This document shows, one piece after another, positions 14,984 through 24,148 of a stretch of DNA of 36,205 nt. Made by a program: the position numbers and the translations under genes. The stretch lies in contig DFDL01000087.1 of assembly GCA_002367715.1 (NCBI GenBank), positions 1 to 36,205 of the forward strand, given 5' to 3'. Every line of letters begins with the position of its first letter. Within the stretch, counting starts at the first letter, position 1. The notes beneath the pieces were generated by a model. The model searched no databases and was not told the DNA's origin. It saw only the letters and a list, made by a program, of their open reading frames with translations. This DNA is from Actinobacteria bacterium UBA3028 (GTDB taxonomy: Bacteria > Actinomycetota > Actinomycetes > Nanopelagicales > Nanopelagicaceae).

Positions 14984-15028
14984 TAATTGAACCCTTAAAA
15001 GGCTCAAGTTTTGGTTTAGACCACAGGT

Positions 15029-15049
15029 TGTGGATAACCCTGTGGATAT
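15029..15049 (-). promoter_or_regulatory. Pair of DnaA boxes near the dnaA start
   Basis: A perfect box (minus-strand TTATCCACA, 15029-15037) is followed after 3 nt by a one-mismatch copy (15041-15049), a 12-nt period in the same orientation. They lie 44-64 nt before the dnaA ATG, a good position for DnaA to repress or tune its own gene. Confidence 0.75.
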
Positions 15050-15092
15050 TCAATATTTTGGTTTTTAGGCATTATTTGGATTAGGGGTTCTA

Positions 15093-16496
15093 ATGGCGCT
15101 GCTCGAGGTTGATGAACTAATCGTTCTATGGGGAGCGGTAATTACTGAAGTCTCCATCGAGTCCCCCCAACACAGAGCTTTTTTATCCCTCACTAAACCC
15201 CTTGGTCTTATCCAGAATGAAGGTGGGGCGAACTTACTTCTCGCTGCGCCAAACATATTTGCGAAAGATGTTTTAGAGACAAGGTTGCGCGGGGTTTTAA
15301 ATGAGGCGCTCTCTCTAAAATTAGATCAAAAAATAAATATTGCTGTAACTGTTGATGAAAGTCTTCAGGAAGTTGTTGATGAAAATATTGTCGAAAATAT
15401 TATTGAGCAACAACCCAAGGTTGGAACTGGTCGGGACACAAGATCATCGGCCTCGGCCGAGCCAAGCCAACTAAACCCTCGTTATATTTTTGAAACTTTT
15501 GTTATTGGCGCATCTAACCGTTTTGCACATGCAGCTGCTGTTGCTGTTGCTGAGGCGCCTGCTAAATCTTATAACCCGCTATTTATCTATGGTGATTCTG
15601 GACTTGGCAAAACCCACTTATTACACGCTATTGGGGCTTACGCTAAGGAGTTGTACGGCAGTGTGCGGGTTCGCTATGTTTCTAGCGAAGAGTTCACAAA
15701 TGATTTTATTAACTCTATCCGTGATGACAAAGCTTCGGTTTTCCAGCGCCGTTATCGTGATCTAGATATTCTACTTGTTGACGATATTCAATTTTTAGAG
15801 AACAAGGAGCGGACTCAAGAAGAGTTCTTCCATACTTTTAACACTCTTTATAATGCAAATAAACAAATTGTTATTTCCAGTGATAGACCACCAAAACAAT
15901 TAACTACTTTAGAAGATCGTTTGCGTAGTCGTTTTGAGTGGGGCCTTATTACAGACATCCAACCTCCAGAGCTAGAGACTCGAATTGCAATCCTGCGAAA
16001 GAAAGCCGCACAAGATAAATTAAATGCTTCTGATGATGTGTTGGAGTACATAGCTAGCAAAATTTCTTCAAATATTCGTGAGTTGGAAGGTGCGTTGATT
16101 CGAGTTACTGCTTTCGCCTCTCTAAATAGACAAGCTGTAGATCTTGGTTTGGCTGAAATTGTTTTAAAAGATTTAATTCCTGAAGAGGGTGGTCCGGAGA
16201 TAACCGCCACAACAATCATGGCTCAGACTGCAACTTATTTCAGCCTTACTTTAGATGACCTCTGTGGCTCTTCTCGCTCACGAGTTTTGGTGAATGCTAG
16301 GCAGATTGCAATGTACCTCTGTCGTGAGCTAACAGAGCTATCTCTACCTAAAATAGGCCAAACTTTTGGTGGCCGCGACCATACAACTGTTATGCACGCT
16401 GATCGCAAGATCCGCCACCTTATGGCTGAGCGCCGGTCTATCTATAACCAGGTGACTGAGTTGACCAACCGAATAAAACTTCAAGCTAGAAATTAG
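15093..16496 (+). CDS. dnaA: Chromosomal replication initiator DnaA
   Basis: Binds DnaA boxes and melts the origin to start replication. The 467 residues show domain I (LWGAVITEV, about 1-85), a short linker, the AAA+ core with Walker A GDSGLGKT (167-174), Walker B DILLVDD (225-231) and sensor region IVISSDRPPKQL (259-270), then the domain IV DNA-binding signature GGRDHTTVMHADRKI (427-441). Domain II is short compared with the long linkers of Streptomyces DnaA. The ATG at 15093 gives a complete domain I; no strong Shine-Dalgarno precedes it. DnaA boxes on both sides of the gene bind its product. Confidence 0.98.
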   Translation: MALLEVDELIVLWGAVITEVSIESPQHRAFLSLTKPLGLIQNEGGANLLLAAPNIFAKDVLETRLRGVLNEALSLKLDQKINIAVTVDESLQEVVDENIVENIIEQQPKVGTGRDTRSSASAEPSQLNPRYIFETFVIGASNRFAHAAAVAVAEAPAKSYNPLFIYGDSGLGKTHLLHAIGAYAKELYGSVRVRYVSSEEFTNDFINSIRDDKASVFQRRYRDLDILLVDDIQFLENKERTQEEFFHTFNTLYNANKQIVISSDRPPKQLTTLEDRLRSRFEWGLITDIQPPELETRIAILRKKAAQDKLNASDDVLEYIASKISSNIRELEGALIRVTAFASLNRQAVDLGLAEIVLKDLIPEEGGPEITATTIMAQTATYFSLTLDDLCGSSRSRVLVNARQIAMYLCRELTELSLPKIGQTFGGRDHTTVMHADRKIRHLMAERRSIYNQVTELTNRIKLQARN

Positions 16497-16524
16497 TTGG
16501 TGGTAAGAAGTTAATTATATAATT

Positions 16525-16554
16525 TGTGGGTAAGGTGTGGATAACTGTGGAAAA
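16525..16554 (-). promoter_or_regulatory. Three DnaA boxes at helical spacing
   Basis: On the minus strand the boxes are one-mismatch (16525-16533), perfect (16536-16544) and one-mismatch (16546-16554). Starts are 11 and 10 nt apart, so all lie on the same face of the helix and in the same orientation, next to the AT tract. This suits cooperative DnaA assembly. Confidence 0.8.
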
Positions 16555-16668
16555 AGGGTTGGTTTGTGGTTGGCAAAGGGAGGAATGAGTGTGTTGTCCC
16601 TAGTTGTACACACTTCTTACACATAAAAAATAGAAATGTTTTAGGTTGGGGACCAGGGGTTTTATTGG

Positions 16669-16677
16669 TTATCCACA
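16669..16677 (+). promoter_or_regulatory. DnaA box (perfect)
   Basis: TTATCCACA on the plus strand, opposite in direction to the triple cluster 115 nt to its left, so the boxes face each other across the intergenic region. Confidence 0.83.
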
Positions 16678-16783
16678 GGTTTGGGCTCTGGTTACTACGA
16701 ATACTTATATTAAAGAGAGAAGGTTGGGGATTAGCGAACCAATTAAGGTTTGTACTTAGGCGACTACAAGAGAGGATACGGGG

Positions 16784-17911
16784 ATGAACTTCATAGTCGA
16801 GAGAGATCCATTGATTGATGCTGTTAATTGGGTTGCCCGTAGTTTGTCGGCTAGACCTATACAAACAGCTCTCCTTGGAATCATAATTGATGTAACAGAT
16901 GTAATAACACTTACAGGTTCAGATTTAGAGACTTCAACAAAAGCGAGTATTTCAGCAGATATAAAAAGCAAAGGAAAAGTTTTAGTTCCAGGAAGGTTGC
17001 TTGCTGAAATAGCGCGTTCCCTTCCCACAAAACCAATCTCTTTTACTTTAGATGGAACTCGGGTTTTAGTAAAAGCAGGAAGCGCAAAATTCACACTTCC
17101 CACCCTTCCTATAAATGAGTACCCAAACCTCCCAGAGCTTCCTCAAACAGCTGGATCAATACCAAGCGATGTTTTTACAACCGCAGTCCAACAAGTCGCA
17201 ATCGCTGCAGGCAGAGACGACTCACTTCCCACTTTAACCGGCGTGCAAATAGAGATAAACAAAAACACAATCACATTGGCTGCAACTGATAGATATCGCC
17301 TGGCTGTCAAAGAGATTAATTGGTTACCAAAAGATCAAAACCTAGAGGCCTCAACACTTCTTCGCGCACGAACCCTTGTGGACGCAGCAAAATTATTGGT
17401 TGGAAGCGGGGAGATAGTTTTCGCACTATCCCCTTCAACCACAAACGAAAAACTTGTTGGGTTTATCTCCGAAGAGAAAAGTATGATCTCTAGAACTTTA
17501 GATGGGACCTTTCCACCATTTAGACACCTATTACCAACAGATTCAACCGCAGAGGCAACAATTGAAGTAGCGCCATTTTTAGATTCTGTTAGACGAGTAG
17601 CTCTAGTGACTGACAAAACAGTTCCTCTTCGTTTAATTTTTGCAAACAACACCCTGCAATTAGAGGCTGGAACAGGGGAAGATGCACAAGCGACAGAAGA
17701 GTTAAACATTAATTATTCTGGCGAAAATATAAATATTGCGTTTAACCCAACCTTTTTAACAGATGGACTACAAGCCATCAACTCGCCTTTTGTCCACATC
17801 TCATTTACAGGGGATAAAAAACCAGCGGTACTAACAGGAAAAACTAAGCCAGGAGGCGCTGTAAATACTTCCTACAAATATTTGTTAATGCCTATGCGCT
17901 ACACCTCATAA
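16784..17911 (+). CDS. dnaN: DNA polymerase III sliding clamp (beta subunit)
   Basis: A 375-residue beta clamp, the ring that tethers DNA polymerase to the template. The sequence follows the three-repeat clamp layout: MNFIVERDPLIDAVNWVARSLSARP at the start, VPGRLLAEIARSLP near 67-80, TDRYRLA in the middle repeat, and the C-terminal YKYLLMPMR which forms part of the protein-binding cleft. Length is normal. It follows the origin in the order dnaA-dnaN-recF, and recF begins 6 nt after the stop. Confidence 0.98.
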   Translation: MNFIVERDPLIDAVNWVARSLSARPIQTALLGIIIDVTDVITLTGSDLETSTKASISADIKSKGKVLVPGRLLAEIARSLPTKPISFTLDGTRVLVKAGSAKFTLPTLPINEYPNLPELPQTAGSIPSDVFTTAVQQVAIAAGRDDSLPTLTGVQIEINKNTITLAATDRYRLAVKEINWLPKDQNLEASTLLRARTLVDAAKLLVGSGEIVFALSPSTTNEKLVGFISEEKSMISRTLDGTFPPFRHLLPTDSTAEATIEVAPFLDSVRRVALVTDKTVPLRLIFANNTLQLEAGTGEDAQATEELNINYSGENINIAFNPTFLTDGLQAINSPFVHISFTGDKKPAVLTGKTKPGGAVNTSYKYLLMPMRYTS

Positions 17912-17917
17912 AACCAA

Positions 17918-19018
17918 GTGTTTATCTCAAAACTCTCACTAACAACCTTTCGTTCCTATAATAATTTAGAGTTAGAACTAAACCCTGGCCTAACAATATT
18001 TATTGGTAGAAACGGTGAAGGAAAGACAAACATAGTTGAGGCGATTCTCTATCTTTCATTTCTCTCATCACATAGGGTCTCTAACGATCAACCCCTAGTC
18101 CAACTTGGAAGTGCAAGTGGTTACATTCGCGCCCAAACCAAACTACCTGACCGCGAAGTATTAATTGAGTTAGAAATAAATAGTGAAAGAGCAAACCGCG
18201 CTCGAATAAATCAAAATCCAGTCCGGAGCCAGAAAGAGATCTTTGGAATTATTCAAGCTGTTTATTTCTCGCCAGAAGATCTTGATTTGGTGAGAGGAGA
18301 CCCAGGTGAGCGCAGGAAATTTATCGACCAGCTTTTAATTTTAAGATCACCCAGGATTGCCGGGGTTATCTCTGATTATGAAAGGTCGGTTAGGCAGCGA
18401 AACTCACTTTTAAAATCCAGAGCAAGTACAGAATCACTTAGCGCCTGGGATGAGCAGGTAGCAAATTTCGGTGGTGAAATAATCGCAACAAGACTCCAAG
18501 CGCTAAAAGATTTCGAACCAATCTTTCAAAGTGTTTACCGGGAAATCGCGCCCCAAAAAACCGCTTTTATTAACTATAAGTCAAGCATTGAAGAGCCAAC
18601 CTTAAACACAGAAGAGAATAAAAATAAGATTTTAGAGAGGATGCACTTAACTCGAACCTCCGAAATTGAGAGAGGGCTAACCCTAACTGGCCCCCATAGG
18701 GATGATCTCCTTTTAAACCTAGGGGAGCATTTAGTTAAAGGTTATGCAAGCCACGGAGAATCCTGGTCAATCGCTTTAAGTCTAAAATTGGCCACCTATC
18801 AACTATTAGTGAATGATGGACTAAAACCAATTTTAATTTTAGACGACGTCTTCTCTGAGTTAGACGAAGAGCGGCGAGTGCAACTTATTAAGTTAGCCAA
18901 ATCAGCGGAACAAACCTTTATAACAGTTGCCGTCGAAAACGATCTCCCAAAAGAGTTATTAGGAGATAAATTCTTAGTAAAATCAGGACAAGCTACAAAA
19001 ATAGAAGTAGGTGAATAA
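17918..19018 (+). CDS. recF: DNA replication and repair protein RecF
   Basis: An SMC-like ATPase that helps load RecA at gapped DNA. The 366 residues include Walker A GRNGEGKT (30-37), the ABC-type signature region LTLTGPHRDDLLL (about 250-262) and Walker B ILILDDVFSELD (about 305-316). The start is GTG at 17918, placing MFISKLSLTTFRSY in register with family N-termini. The stop is directly followed by the dciA ATG (TAAATG), so dnaN, recF and dciA are probably one transcript. Confidence 0.97.
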   Translation: MFISKLSLTTFRSYNNLELELNPGLTIFIGRNGEGKTNIVEAILYLSFLSSHRVSNDQPLVQLGSASGYIRAQTKLPDREVLIELEINSERANRARINQNPVRSQKEIFGIIQAVYFSPEDLDLVRGDPGERRKFIDQLLILRSPRIAGVISDYERSVRQRNSLLKSRASTESLSAWDEQVANFGGEIIATRLQALKDFEPIFQSVYREIAPQKTAFINYKSSIEEPTLNTEENKNKILERMHLTRTSEIERGLTLTGPHRDDLLLNLGEHLVKGYASHGESWSIALSLKLATYQLLVNDGLKPILILDDVFSELDEERRVQLIKLAKSAEQTFITVAVENDLPKELLGDKFLVKSGQATKIEVGE

Positions 19019-19471
19019 ATGAAGCGCGATCTAGCCCGAGAGTTATATCGAGCATTTAGAAATCAACCACGCAAAAATAGATTTGCTCAAAACCTTGAAA
19101 CTAGATCACAGACGGATGAACCACAACAAATTGGATTAGTCTTAAATGAAATTGTAGAAGCGCGTGACTGGCGCCAGGGTTTAGCAGAAGGAAATATTTT
19201 CATGGAATGGGATAAAATAGTTGGTATAGAAATATCAACTCACAGCACACCAATCTCATTATTAGAGGGCAGGCTCACAATTCAAACCTCATCGACAGCT
19301 TGGGCCACCCAGTTAAATTTAATTTCAACTAACCTGCTAAAAATAATTAGTAGCAGCGCACCTGGGGCTCTAGTAGAAACCCTTACATTTATCGGGCCAC
19401 ACGCGCCGAGTTGGAAGAAGGGCCTTAGAACCATCAGGGGCGCCAAAGGCCCTAGAGATACCTATGGTTAA
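19019..19471 (+). CDS. dciA: DciA-type helicase-loading factor (DUF721)
   Basis: A 150-residue protein with the DUF721 core at about 60-110: MEWDKIVGIEISTHSTPISLLEGRLTI and the invariant STAWATQL. DciA is the ancestral bacterial partner that loads the replicative helicase DnaB in species lacking DnaC or DnaI. The N-terminal 55 residues are basic and probably flexible. The position between recF and gyrB is conserved in Actinobacteria (Rv0004). It starts immediately at the end of recF. Confidence 0.9.
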   Translation: MKRDLARELYRAFRNQPRKNRFAQNLETRSQTDEPQQIGLVLNEIVEARDWRQGLAEGNIFMEWDKIVGIEISTHSTPISLLEGRLTIQTSSTAWATQLNLISTNLLKIISSSAPGALVETLTFIGPHAPSWKKGLRTIRGAKGPRDTYG

Positions 19472-19681
19472 AACCAGGATTCAGTAAGTACCCACAACTT
19501 CCCTAAGATAGCCTCTCTAACCCACCACACAAGCCCATTTTGCGGTGGTTCAACAAAGGGTTAAGGACTAGGATTGAGGCAGTGAATTAACTAAAACGCT
19601 TGAGGTTAGATTCTTGGCCGTTTTATCTAAGTTAGACCAGCTGCTATTTGAAGCAGGTTAGAAGAAGAAGGGGGCTCCAAA
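19472..19681. other. dciA-gyrB intergenic region with imperfect hairpin
   Basis: 210 nt presumed to contain the gyrB promoter. CCACC (19522-19526) pairs with GGTGG (19544-19548), extendable by two more pairs past one mismatch, to give a weak hairpin. No T-run follows, so it is not an intrinsic terminator. A TTGAGG hexamer with TTATCT 17 nt downstream (about 19601-19629) could be promoter elements, but the -10 match is poor. A purine-rich AGAAGAAGAAGGGGG precedes the gyrB ATG as ribosome-binding region. No gene is visible. Confidence 0.4.
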
Positions 19682-21637
19682 ATGAGCAAGAGTACTTATA
19701 ACGCCTCCAACATAACCGTCCTAGAAGGATTGGATGCGGTTCGCAAACGCCCTGGAATGTACATCGGATCAACCGGTGAACGCGGACTCCACCATCTTGT
19801 TTATGAAGTTGTCGATAACTCGGTAGATGAGTCGCTGGCAGGATATTGCTCAGAGATAAATATTACCTTGATGCCAGATGGCTCTCTGCAATGCGTTGAT
19901 AACGGCCGTGGGATTCCAGTCGATATGCACCCAGTTGAGAAAAAACCAGCACTCGAAGTTGTACTAACAGTTTTACACGCCGGCGGAAAATTTGGAGATG
20001 GTGGGTACTCCGTCTCTGGTGGGTTACACGGTGTAGGTATTTCAGTTGTTAATGCACTAAGCAAAGATCTTTCAGTTCAAGTGAAGCGAGACGGCTTTAA
20101 TTGGTATCAAGAGTACAAATTAGGAGTTCCACAATCGCCTGTGCGAAAAGGTGAAGCTACATTAGAGACCGGCACAACCGTAACATTCTGGCCGTCATCT
20201 GAAATATTTGAAACTACAGATTTTTCATTTGAGGTTCTATCAACTCGATTTCGAGAGATGGCATTTTTAAATAAAGGACTTATTTTAACTCTGACAGATC
20301 TGCGCCCAGGCCACGTGGATGATAAAGGCGAGGCCCTGCATACTCGTTACCACTACCAAGGTGGAATTATAGATTTTGTTAAACACTTAAACCAGAGCAA
20401 GGGTGAGACTCACAAGTCCATAATCTCATTTGTTTCTGATGAAAATAAACATAAGATGAGTTTAGAAGTTGCAATGCAGTGGAATGCTGGATTTGGTGAA
20501 TCGGTCTATACCTTTGCAAACACAATCCATACCCACGAAGGTGGGGCACATGAAGAAGGTTTTAGAACAGCGCTAACATCTGTTGTTAACAAGTTTGGTG
20601 AAGAGTGGGGATTTATTCGCAAGAAGGAAGATCGCCTAACAGGTGAAGATATTCGTGAAGGCTTGACTGCGATTGTTTCGATTAAATTAGCTGAGCCACA
20701 ATTTGAAGGACAGACAAAAACCAAACTCGGCAACACGGCAGCAAAATCTTTTACGCAAAAAAGCATGAATGATCATTTAACCAGCTGGTTTGAGCAGAAC
20801 CCAGGCGAAGGAAAAGATATTGTTCGAAAGAGTATTGATGCTGCAGCAGCGCGGGTAGCGGCGCGCAAAGCCCGAGACTTATCCCGCAACCGCAAAGGCC
20901 TTCTAGAGGGACGCGGAATGCCCGGAAAGCTTGCAGATTGTCAGTGGACCGAGCCGGAAAAATGTGAACTTTACATAGTCGAGGGTGACTCAGCTGGTGG
21001 ATCTACAAAAGGCGGTCGCGATTCTAGATACCAAGCAGTACTTCCAATCCGAGGCAAGATTTTAAATGTTGAGAAGGCACGCATCGATCGCGTACTACAG
21101 AACAATGAAGTCCAATCTTTAATCACTGCTCTAGGAACAGGAATTCATGATGATTTCGATGTTGCAAAACTTCGTTATCACAAAATTATCCTTATGGCAG
21201 ATGCCGATGTTGATGGCCAACATATCCGGACCTTGTTATTGACTTTGCTATTCAGATTTATGCGCCCACTAATTGAAAATGGATTCGTATACCTAGCCCA
21301 ACCACCACTTTACAAACTTAAATGGGGCGGCAAAGAACCAGTTCAATATGCATTTTCAGATCGTGAACGCGACGGCTTTATTCAAATCGGATTGGATTCC
21401 GGCAAGCGCCTACCTAAAGATGATGGAATCCAGCGCTTCAAAGGACTTGGTGAAATGCCAGCAAAGGAACTCTGGGATACAACTATGGACCCGGCACATC
21501 GCGTATTAATTCAAGTCACCTTGGAAGATGCCGCGGCAGCTGATGATTTATTCTCGGTTTTAATGGGTGAAGATGTCGAACTTCGCCGAAACTTCATTCA
21601 ACGTAATGCTAAAGATGTTCGCTTCTTGGATATCTAG
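19682..21637 (+). CDS. gyrB: DNA gyrase subunit B
   Basis: The ATPase and TOPRIM subunit of gyrase, which introduces negative supercoils. The 651 residues show the GHKL ATPase motifs (VVDNSVDE near 42-49, DNGRGIP near 76-82, GGLHGVGISVVNALS near 117-131), the QTKTKLGN loop near 343-350, the TOPRIM glutamate Glu434 in EGDSAGGS and the metal-binding DADVDG (507-512). The C-terminus ends with the usual RNAKDVRFLDI. Length fits the actinobacterial form without the Gram-negative insertion. gyrA follows after 10 nt. Confidence 0.98.
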   Translation: MSKSTYNASNITVLEGLDAVRKRPGMYIGSTGERGLHHLVYEVVDNSVDESLAGYCSEINITLMPDGSLQCVDNGRGIPVDMHPVEKKPALEVVLTVLHAGGKFGDGGYSVSGGLHGVGISVVNALSKDLSVQVKRDGFNWYQEYKLGVPQSPVRKGEATLETGTTVTFWPSSEIFETTDFSFEVLSTRFREMAFLNKGLILTLTDLRPGHVDDKGEALHTRYHYQGGIIDFVKHLNQSKGETHKSIISFVSDENKHKMSLEVAMQWNAGFGESVYTFANTIHTHEGGAHEEGFRTALTSVVNKFGEEWGFIRKKEDRLTGEDIREGLTAIVSIKLAEPQFEGQTKTKLGNTAAKSFTQKSMNDHLTSWFEQNPGEGKDIVRKSIDAAAARVAARKARDLSRNRKGLLEGRGMPGKLADCQWTEPEKCELYIVEGDSAGGSTKGGRDSRYQAVLPIRGKILNVEKARIDRVLQNNEVQSLITALGTGIHDDFDVAKLRYHKIILMADADVDGQHIRTLLLTLLFRFMRPLIENGFVYLAQPPLYKLKWGGKEPVQYAFSDRERDGFIQIGLDSGKRLPKDDGIQRFKGLGEMPAKELWDTTMDPAHRVLIQVTLEDAAAADDLFSVLMGEDVELRRNFIQRNAKDVRFLDI

Positions 21638-21647
21638 GTAATTAAAT

Positions 21648-24122
21648 ATGGCTGAGAATATGAATCCTGACAAAAAGGCGGCACATGACCGTATTGAATC
21701 CGTCGACCTCCAAGTTGAGATGGCGCGCTCTTATTTAGATTATGCAATGTCGGTAATTGTTGGACGGGCGCTTCCTGATATTCGCGATGGGCTAAAACCA
21801 GTGCATCGAAGAGTTTTGTATGCAATGTATGACGCGGGCTATCGACCAGATAAGGGATACTACAAATCTTCTCGTATCGTCGGTGATGTTATGGGTAATT
21901 ACCATCCACACGGTGACACAGCTATTTATGACGCAGTAGTCCGGCTCGCTCAGTTCTGGTCTCTGCGCTACCCACTAATTGATGGAAATGGAAACTTTGG
22001 TTCTCCAGGAAATGATCCAGCAGCAGCAATGCGCTATACCGAGGCGCGGTTAGCACCACTCGCAATGGAGATGATGCGAGATATCGACGAAGACACCGTT
22101 AATTTCATTCCGAACTATGACGGAAGATCACAAGAACCAACAGTTCTTCCTAGTCGCTTCCCAAATTTATTAGTTAATGGCAGCGCCGGAATCGCAGTTG
22201 GAATGGCAACAAATATCCCACCACACAACCTAAATGAAGTTGTAGAGGGAGTTGTCTGGTCACTGGAAAACCCATCGGCTGACCCCAAAGACTTACTTGA
22301 AAAACTATTAACTATTGTTAAAGGACCAGACTTCCCAACTAAAGCGCTAATTGTTGGGCACCAAGGGATTGAAGATGCCTATCGCACTGGCCGTGGTTCA
22401 ATAATCATGCGCGCAGTTGTTGAGGTAGAAGAGATAAATAAACGCACATGCTTAGTTGTAACAGAGCTGCCATACCAAGTGAACCCAGATAATTTAGCTC
22501 TAAAGATTGCTGAACTTGTAAAAGATGGCCGCATAAAAGGAATTGCTGATGTTCGAGACGAGGGTAATGAGCGCTTAGGGCAGAGGTTAGTAATAGTTCT
22601 AAGAAATGATGCGATTCCAAAAGTTATCCTAAATAACCTCTACAAACACACTCAACTCCAAGATTCATTTGGCGCAAATATGTTGGCTTTGGTTGATGGC
22701 GTACCAAGAACTCTTCGAATTGATGAATTCATTAGGTATTACATAGAGCACCAAGTTGAAGTAATTGTTAGACGCACAAAGTATCGGTTGCGAGAACGGG
22801 AGAAGCGCGCTCATATTCTGCGCGGATACCTCAAAGCGCTAGATGCGCTAGATGCAGTCATTGCTCTTATTAGAGCCTCTATAACTCCAGAAGAGGCGCG
22901 TACAGGGCTGATGAAACTTCTAGAAGTTGATGAAGTTCAAGCAAATGCAATTTTGGATATGCAACTGCGCCGTATCGCAGCACTTGAGAGGCAGAAGATA
23001 AACGACGAATACGAAGGACTGATGGCTGAAATCATCGAACTAAATAGCATTCTGGCCTCAGAAGAGCAGCAGCGCGAAATTATTAAAGTTGAATTACAAG
23101 AGCTAACCACTAAGTATGGAAACGAGAGGCGCACCCAAATAATTGCTGGCGACTCTGATTTATCAGTAGAAGATTTTATCCCAGAGCAGAGCGTCGTTGT
23201 CACAATTACTAAAACAGGTTATTCCAAACGGACAAAGGCTGATTTATATCGCTCGCAACGCCGCGGTGGAAAAGGCGTTAAAGGCGCAGCTCTGAAACAA
23301 GATGATCTGGTCGAACATTTCTTTGTCGCCTCCACTCATGATTGGCTCTTATTTTTTACAAATAAAGGAAGAATTTATCGAGCAAAAGTGCACGAACTTC
23401 CAGATGCTGGGCGAGATGCACGTGGCCAACACGTTGCAAACCTATTGGCGTTTAAGCCAGATGAAATAATTGCCCAAGTCATCGCAATTTCAGATTACAA
23501 ATCTCATCCCTACTTAGCCATCGCAACTCGTCGCGGAATTGTTAAGAAGTCGCCGCTTATAGAATACGACTCCCCCCGCTCAGGTGGCTTAATTGCAATT
23601 AATTTAAAGGATGGTGACGAGCTAGTGTCAGCAGCGCTCGTTAGCGAGAAAGATGAAATTCTCCTTGTATCTAAAAATGGAATGTCACTACGGTTTAGCG
23701 CAGACGAAGAATCAATTCGTTCAATGGGACGTTCAACTAGTGGAGTGATTGGAATGAAGTTCCGTGGATCAGACCAACTATTAACAATGGCGGCAATTAC
23801 AGATATTAGTTCGCCAAAATTTGTCTTGACTGCAACAGATGGCGGCTATGCAAAACGAACACCATTAGATGAATATCGACCACAAGGACGTGGTGGGCTT
23901 GGAGTTAAAGCTGCGAAGATCGATGAGGGCTCGCGCGGAGTTCTAGTCGGCGCAATGATCGTTGAGTTAAGCGATGAAATTCTTGCAATTACATCTGGCG
24001 GAGTTGTAATTCGAACCGCATGTTCAGAAATCCGCGAGACCAGTCGCGACACCCTTGGAGTTCGATTAGTAAATCTTGATGAAGGCATTTCTGTCGTATC
24101 GATTACTCAGGTTAAAGAGTAA
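21648..24122 (+). CDS. gyrA: DNA gyrase subunit A
   Basis: The cleavage-religation subunit of gyrase. In 824 residues it has the winged-helix region (MSVIVGRALPDIRDGLKPVHRRVLYAM), the active-site tyrosine Tyr130 in AAMRYTEARL and the C-terminal DNA-wrapping beta-pinwheel with the GyrA box QRRGGKG, which distinguishes it from topoisomerase IV ParC. The quinolone-resistance region reads HPHGDTAIYD, with Thr at the E. coli Ser83 position, so natural quinolone susceptibility cannot be assumed. The order gyrB-gyrA-tRNA-Ile-tRNA-Ala is as in other Actinobacteria, but no DUF3566 gene follows gyrA. Confidence 0.98.
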   Translation: MAENMNPDKKAAHDRIESVDLQVEMARSYLDYAMSVIVGRALPDIRDGLKPVHRRVLYAMYDAGYRPDKGYYKSSRIVGDVMGNYHPHGDTAIYDAVVRLAQFWSLRYPLIDGNGNFGSPGNDPAAAMRYTEARLAPLAMEMMRDIDEDTVNFIPNYDGRSQEPTVLPSRFPNLLVNGSAGIAVGMATNIPPHNLNEVVEGVVWSLENPSADPKDLLEKLLTIVKGPDFPTKALIVGHQGIEDAYRTGRGSIIMRAVVEVEEINKRTCLVVTELPYQVNPDNLALKIAELVKDGRIKGIADVRDEGNERLGQRLVIVLRNDAIPKVILNNLYKHTQLQDSFGANMLALVDGVPRTLRIDEFIRYYIEHQVEVIVRRTKYRLREREKRAHILRGYLKALDALDAVIALIRASITPEEARTGLMKLLEVDEVQANAILDMQLRRIAALERQKINDEYEGLMAEIIELNSILASEEQQREIIKVELQELTTKYGNERRTQIIAGDSDLSVEDFIPEQSVVVTITKTGYSKRTKADLYRSQRRGGKGVKGAALKQDDLVEHFFVASTHDWLLFFTNKGRIYRAKVHELPDAGRDARGQHVANLLAFKPDEIIAQVIAISDYKSHPYLAIATRRGIVKKSPLIEYDSPRSGGLIAINLKDGDELVSAALVSEKDEILLVSKNGMSLRFSADEESIRSMGRSTSGVIGMKFRGSDQLLTMAAITDISSPKFVLTATDGGYAKRTPLDEYRPQGRGGLGVKAAKIDEGSRGVLVGAMIVELSDEILAITSGGVVIRTACSEIRETSRDTLGVRLVNLDEGISVVSITQVKE

Positions 24123-24148
24123 GAACTTTGCCGTGATTTTCCACCCTT

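Larger units (their letters stand above)
14729..15092. other. oriC: Origin region, left part (rpmH-dnaA intergenic)
   Basis: A 364-nt gene-free region at the strand switch between the two replication arms. It holds two perfect DnaA boxes (TTATCCACA on the minus strand at 14927-14935 and 15029-15037), three single-mismatch boxes (14828-14836, 14975-14983, 15041-15049), an AT-rich array of 9-bp repeats (14896-14922) and a 15-nt palindrome (14792-14806). It also contains the divergent promoters of rpmH and dnaA. Boxes close to the dnaA start suggest DnaA autoregulation. Open reading frames on either strand here are low-complexity artefacts. Confidence 0.85.
16497..16783. other. oriC: Origin region, right part (dnaA-dnaN intergenic)
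   Basis: 287 nt without a gene, at the usual actinobacterial oriC position. It carries an AT tract (TTAATTATATAATT, 16511-16524), three phased DnaA boxes (16525-16554), another perfect box (16669-16677) and a weak TTGTACACA-type site (16604-16612). The dnaN promoter must also be here. I regard this as the most likely initiation site, with the left part as a second DnaA-binding lobe. Confidence 0.85.

Noticed and set aside
14862..15053. Minus-strand open frame of 63 codons in the rpmH-dnaA gap
   Set aside because: Its C-terminal half is a repetitive KSLKSLKS sequence that is simply the 9-mer array read as protein, and it covers DnaA boxes. No ribosome-binding site or family resemblance.
16511..16864. 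Minus-strand open frame across the dnaA-dnaN gap
   Set aside because: It lies over DnaA boxes and the dnaN start, with low-complexity composition and no start signal.
19522..19548. Hairpin between dciA and gyrB as an intrinsic terminator
   Set aside because: The stem has a mismatch and no downstream T-run; kept only as a weak structure.
21890..21935. Thr at the GyrA Ser83-equivalent position as acquired quinolone resistance
   Set aside because: Natural variation at this site is common among bacteria; a single sequence gives no evidence of selection.
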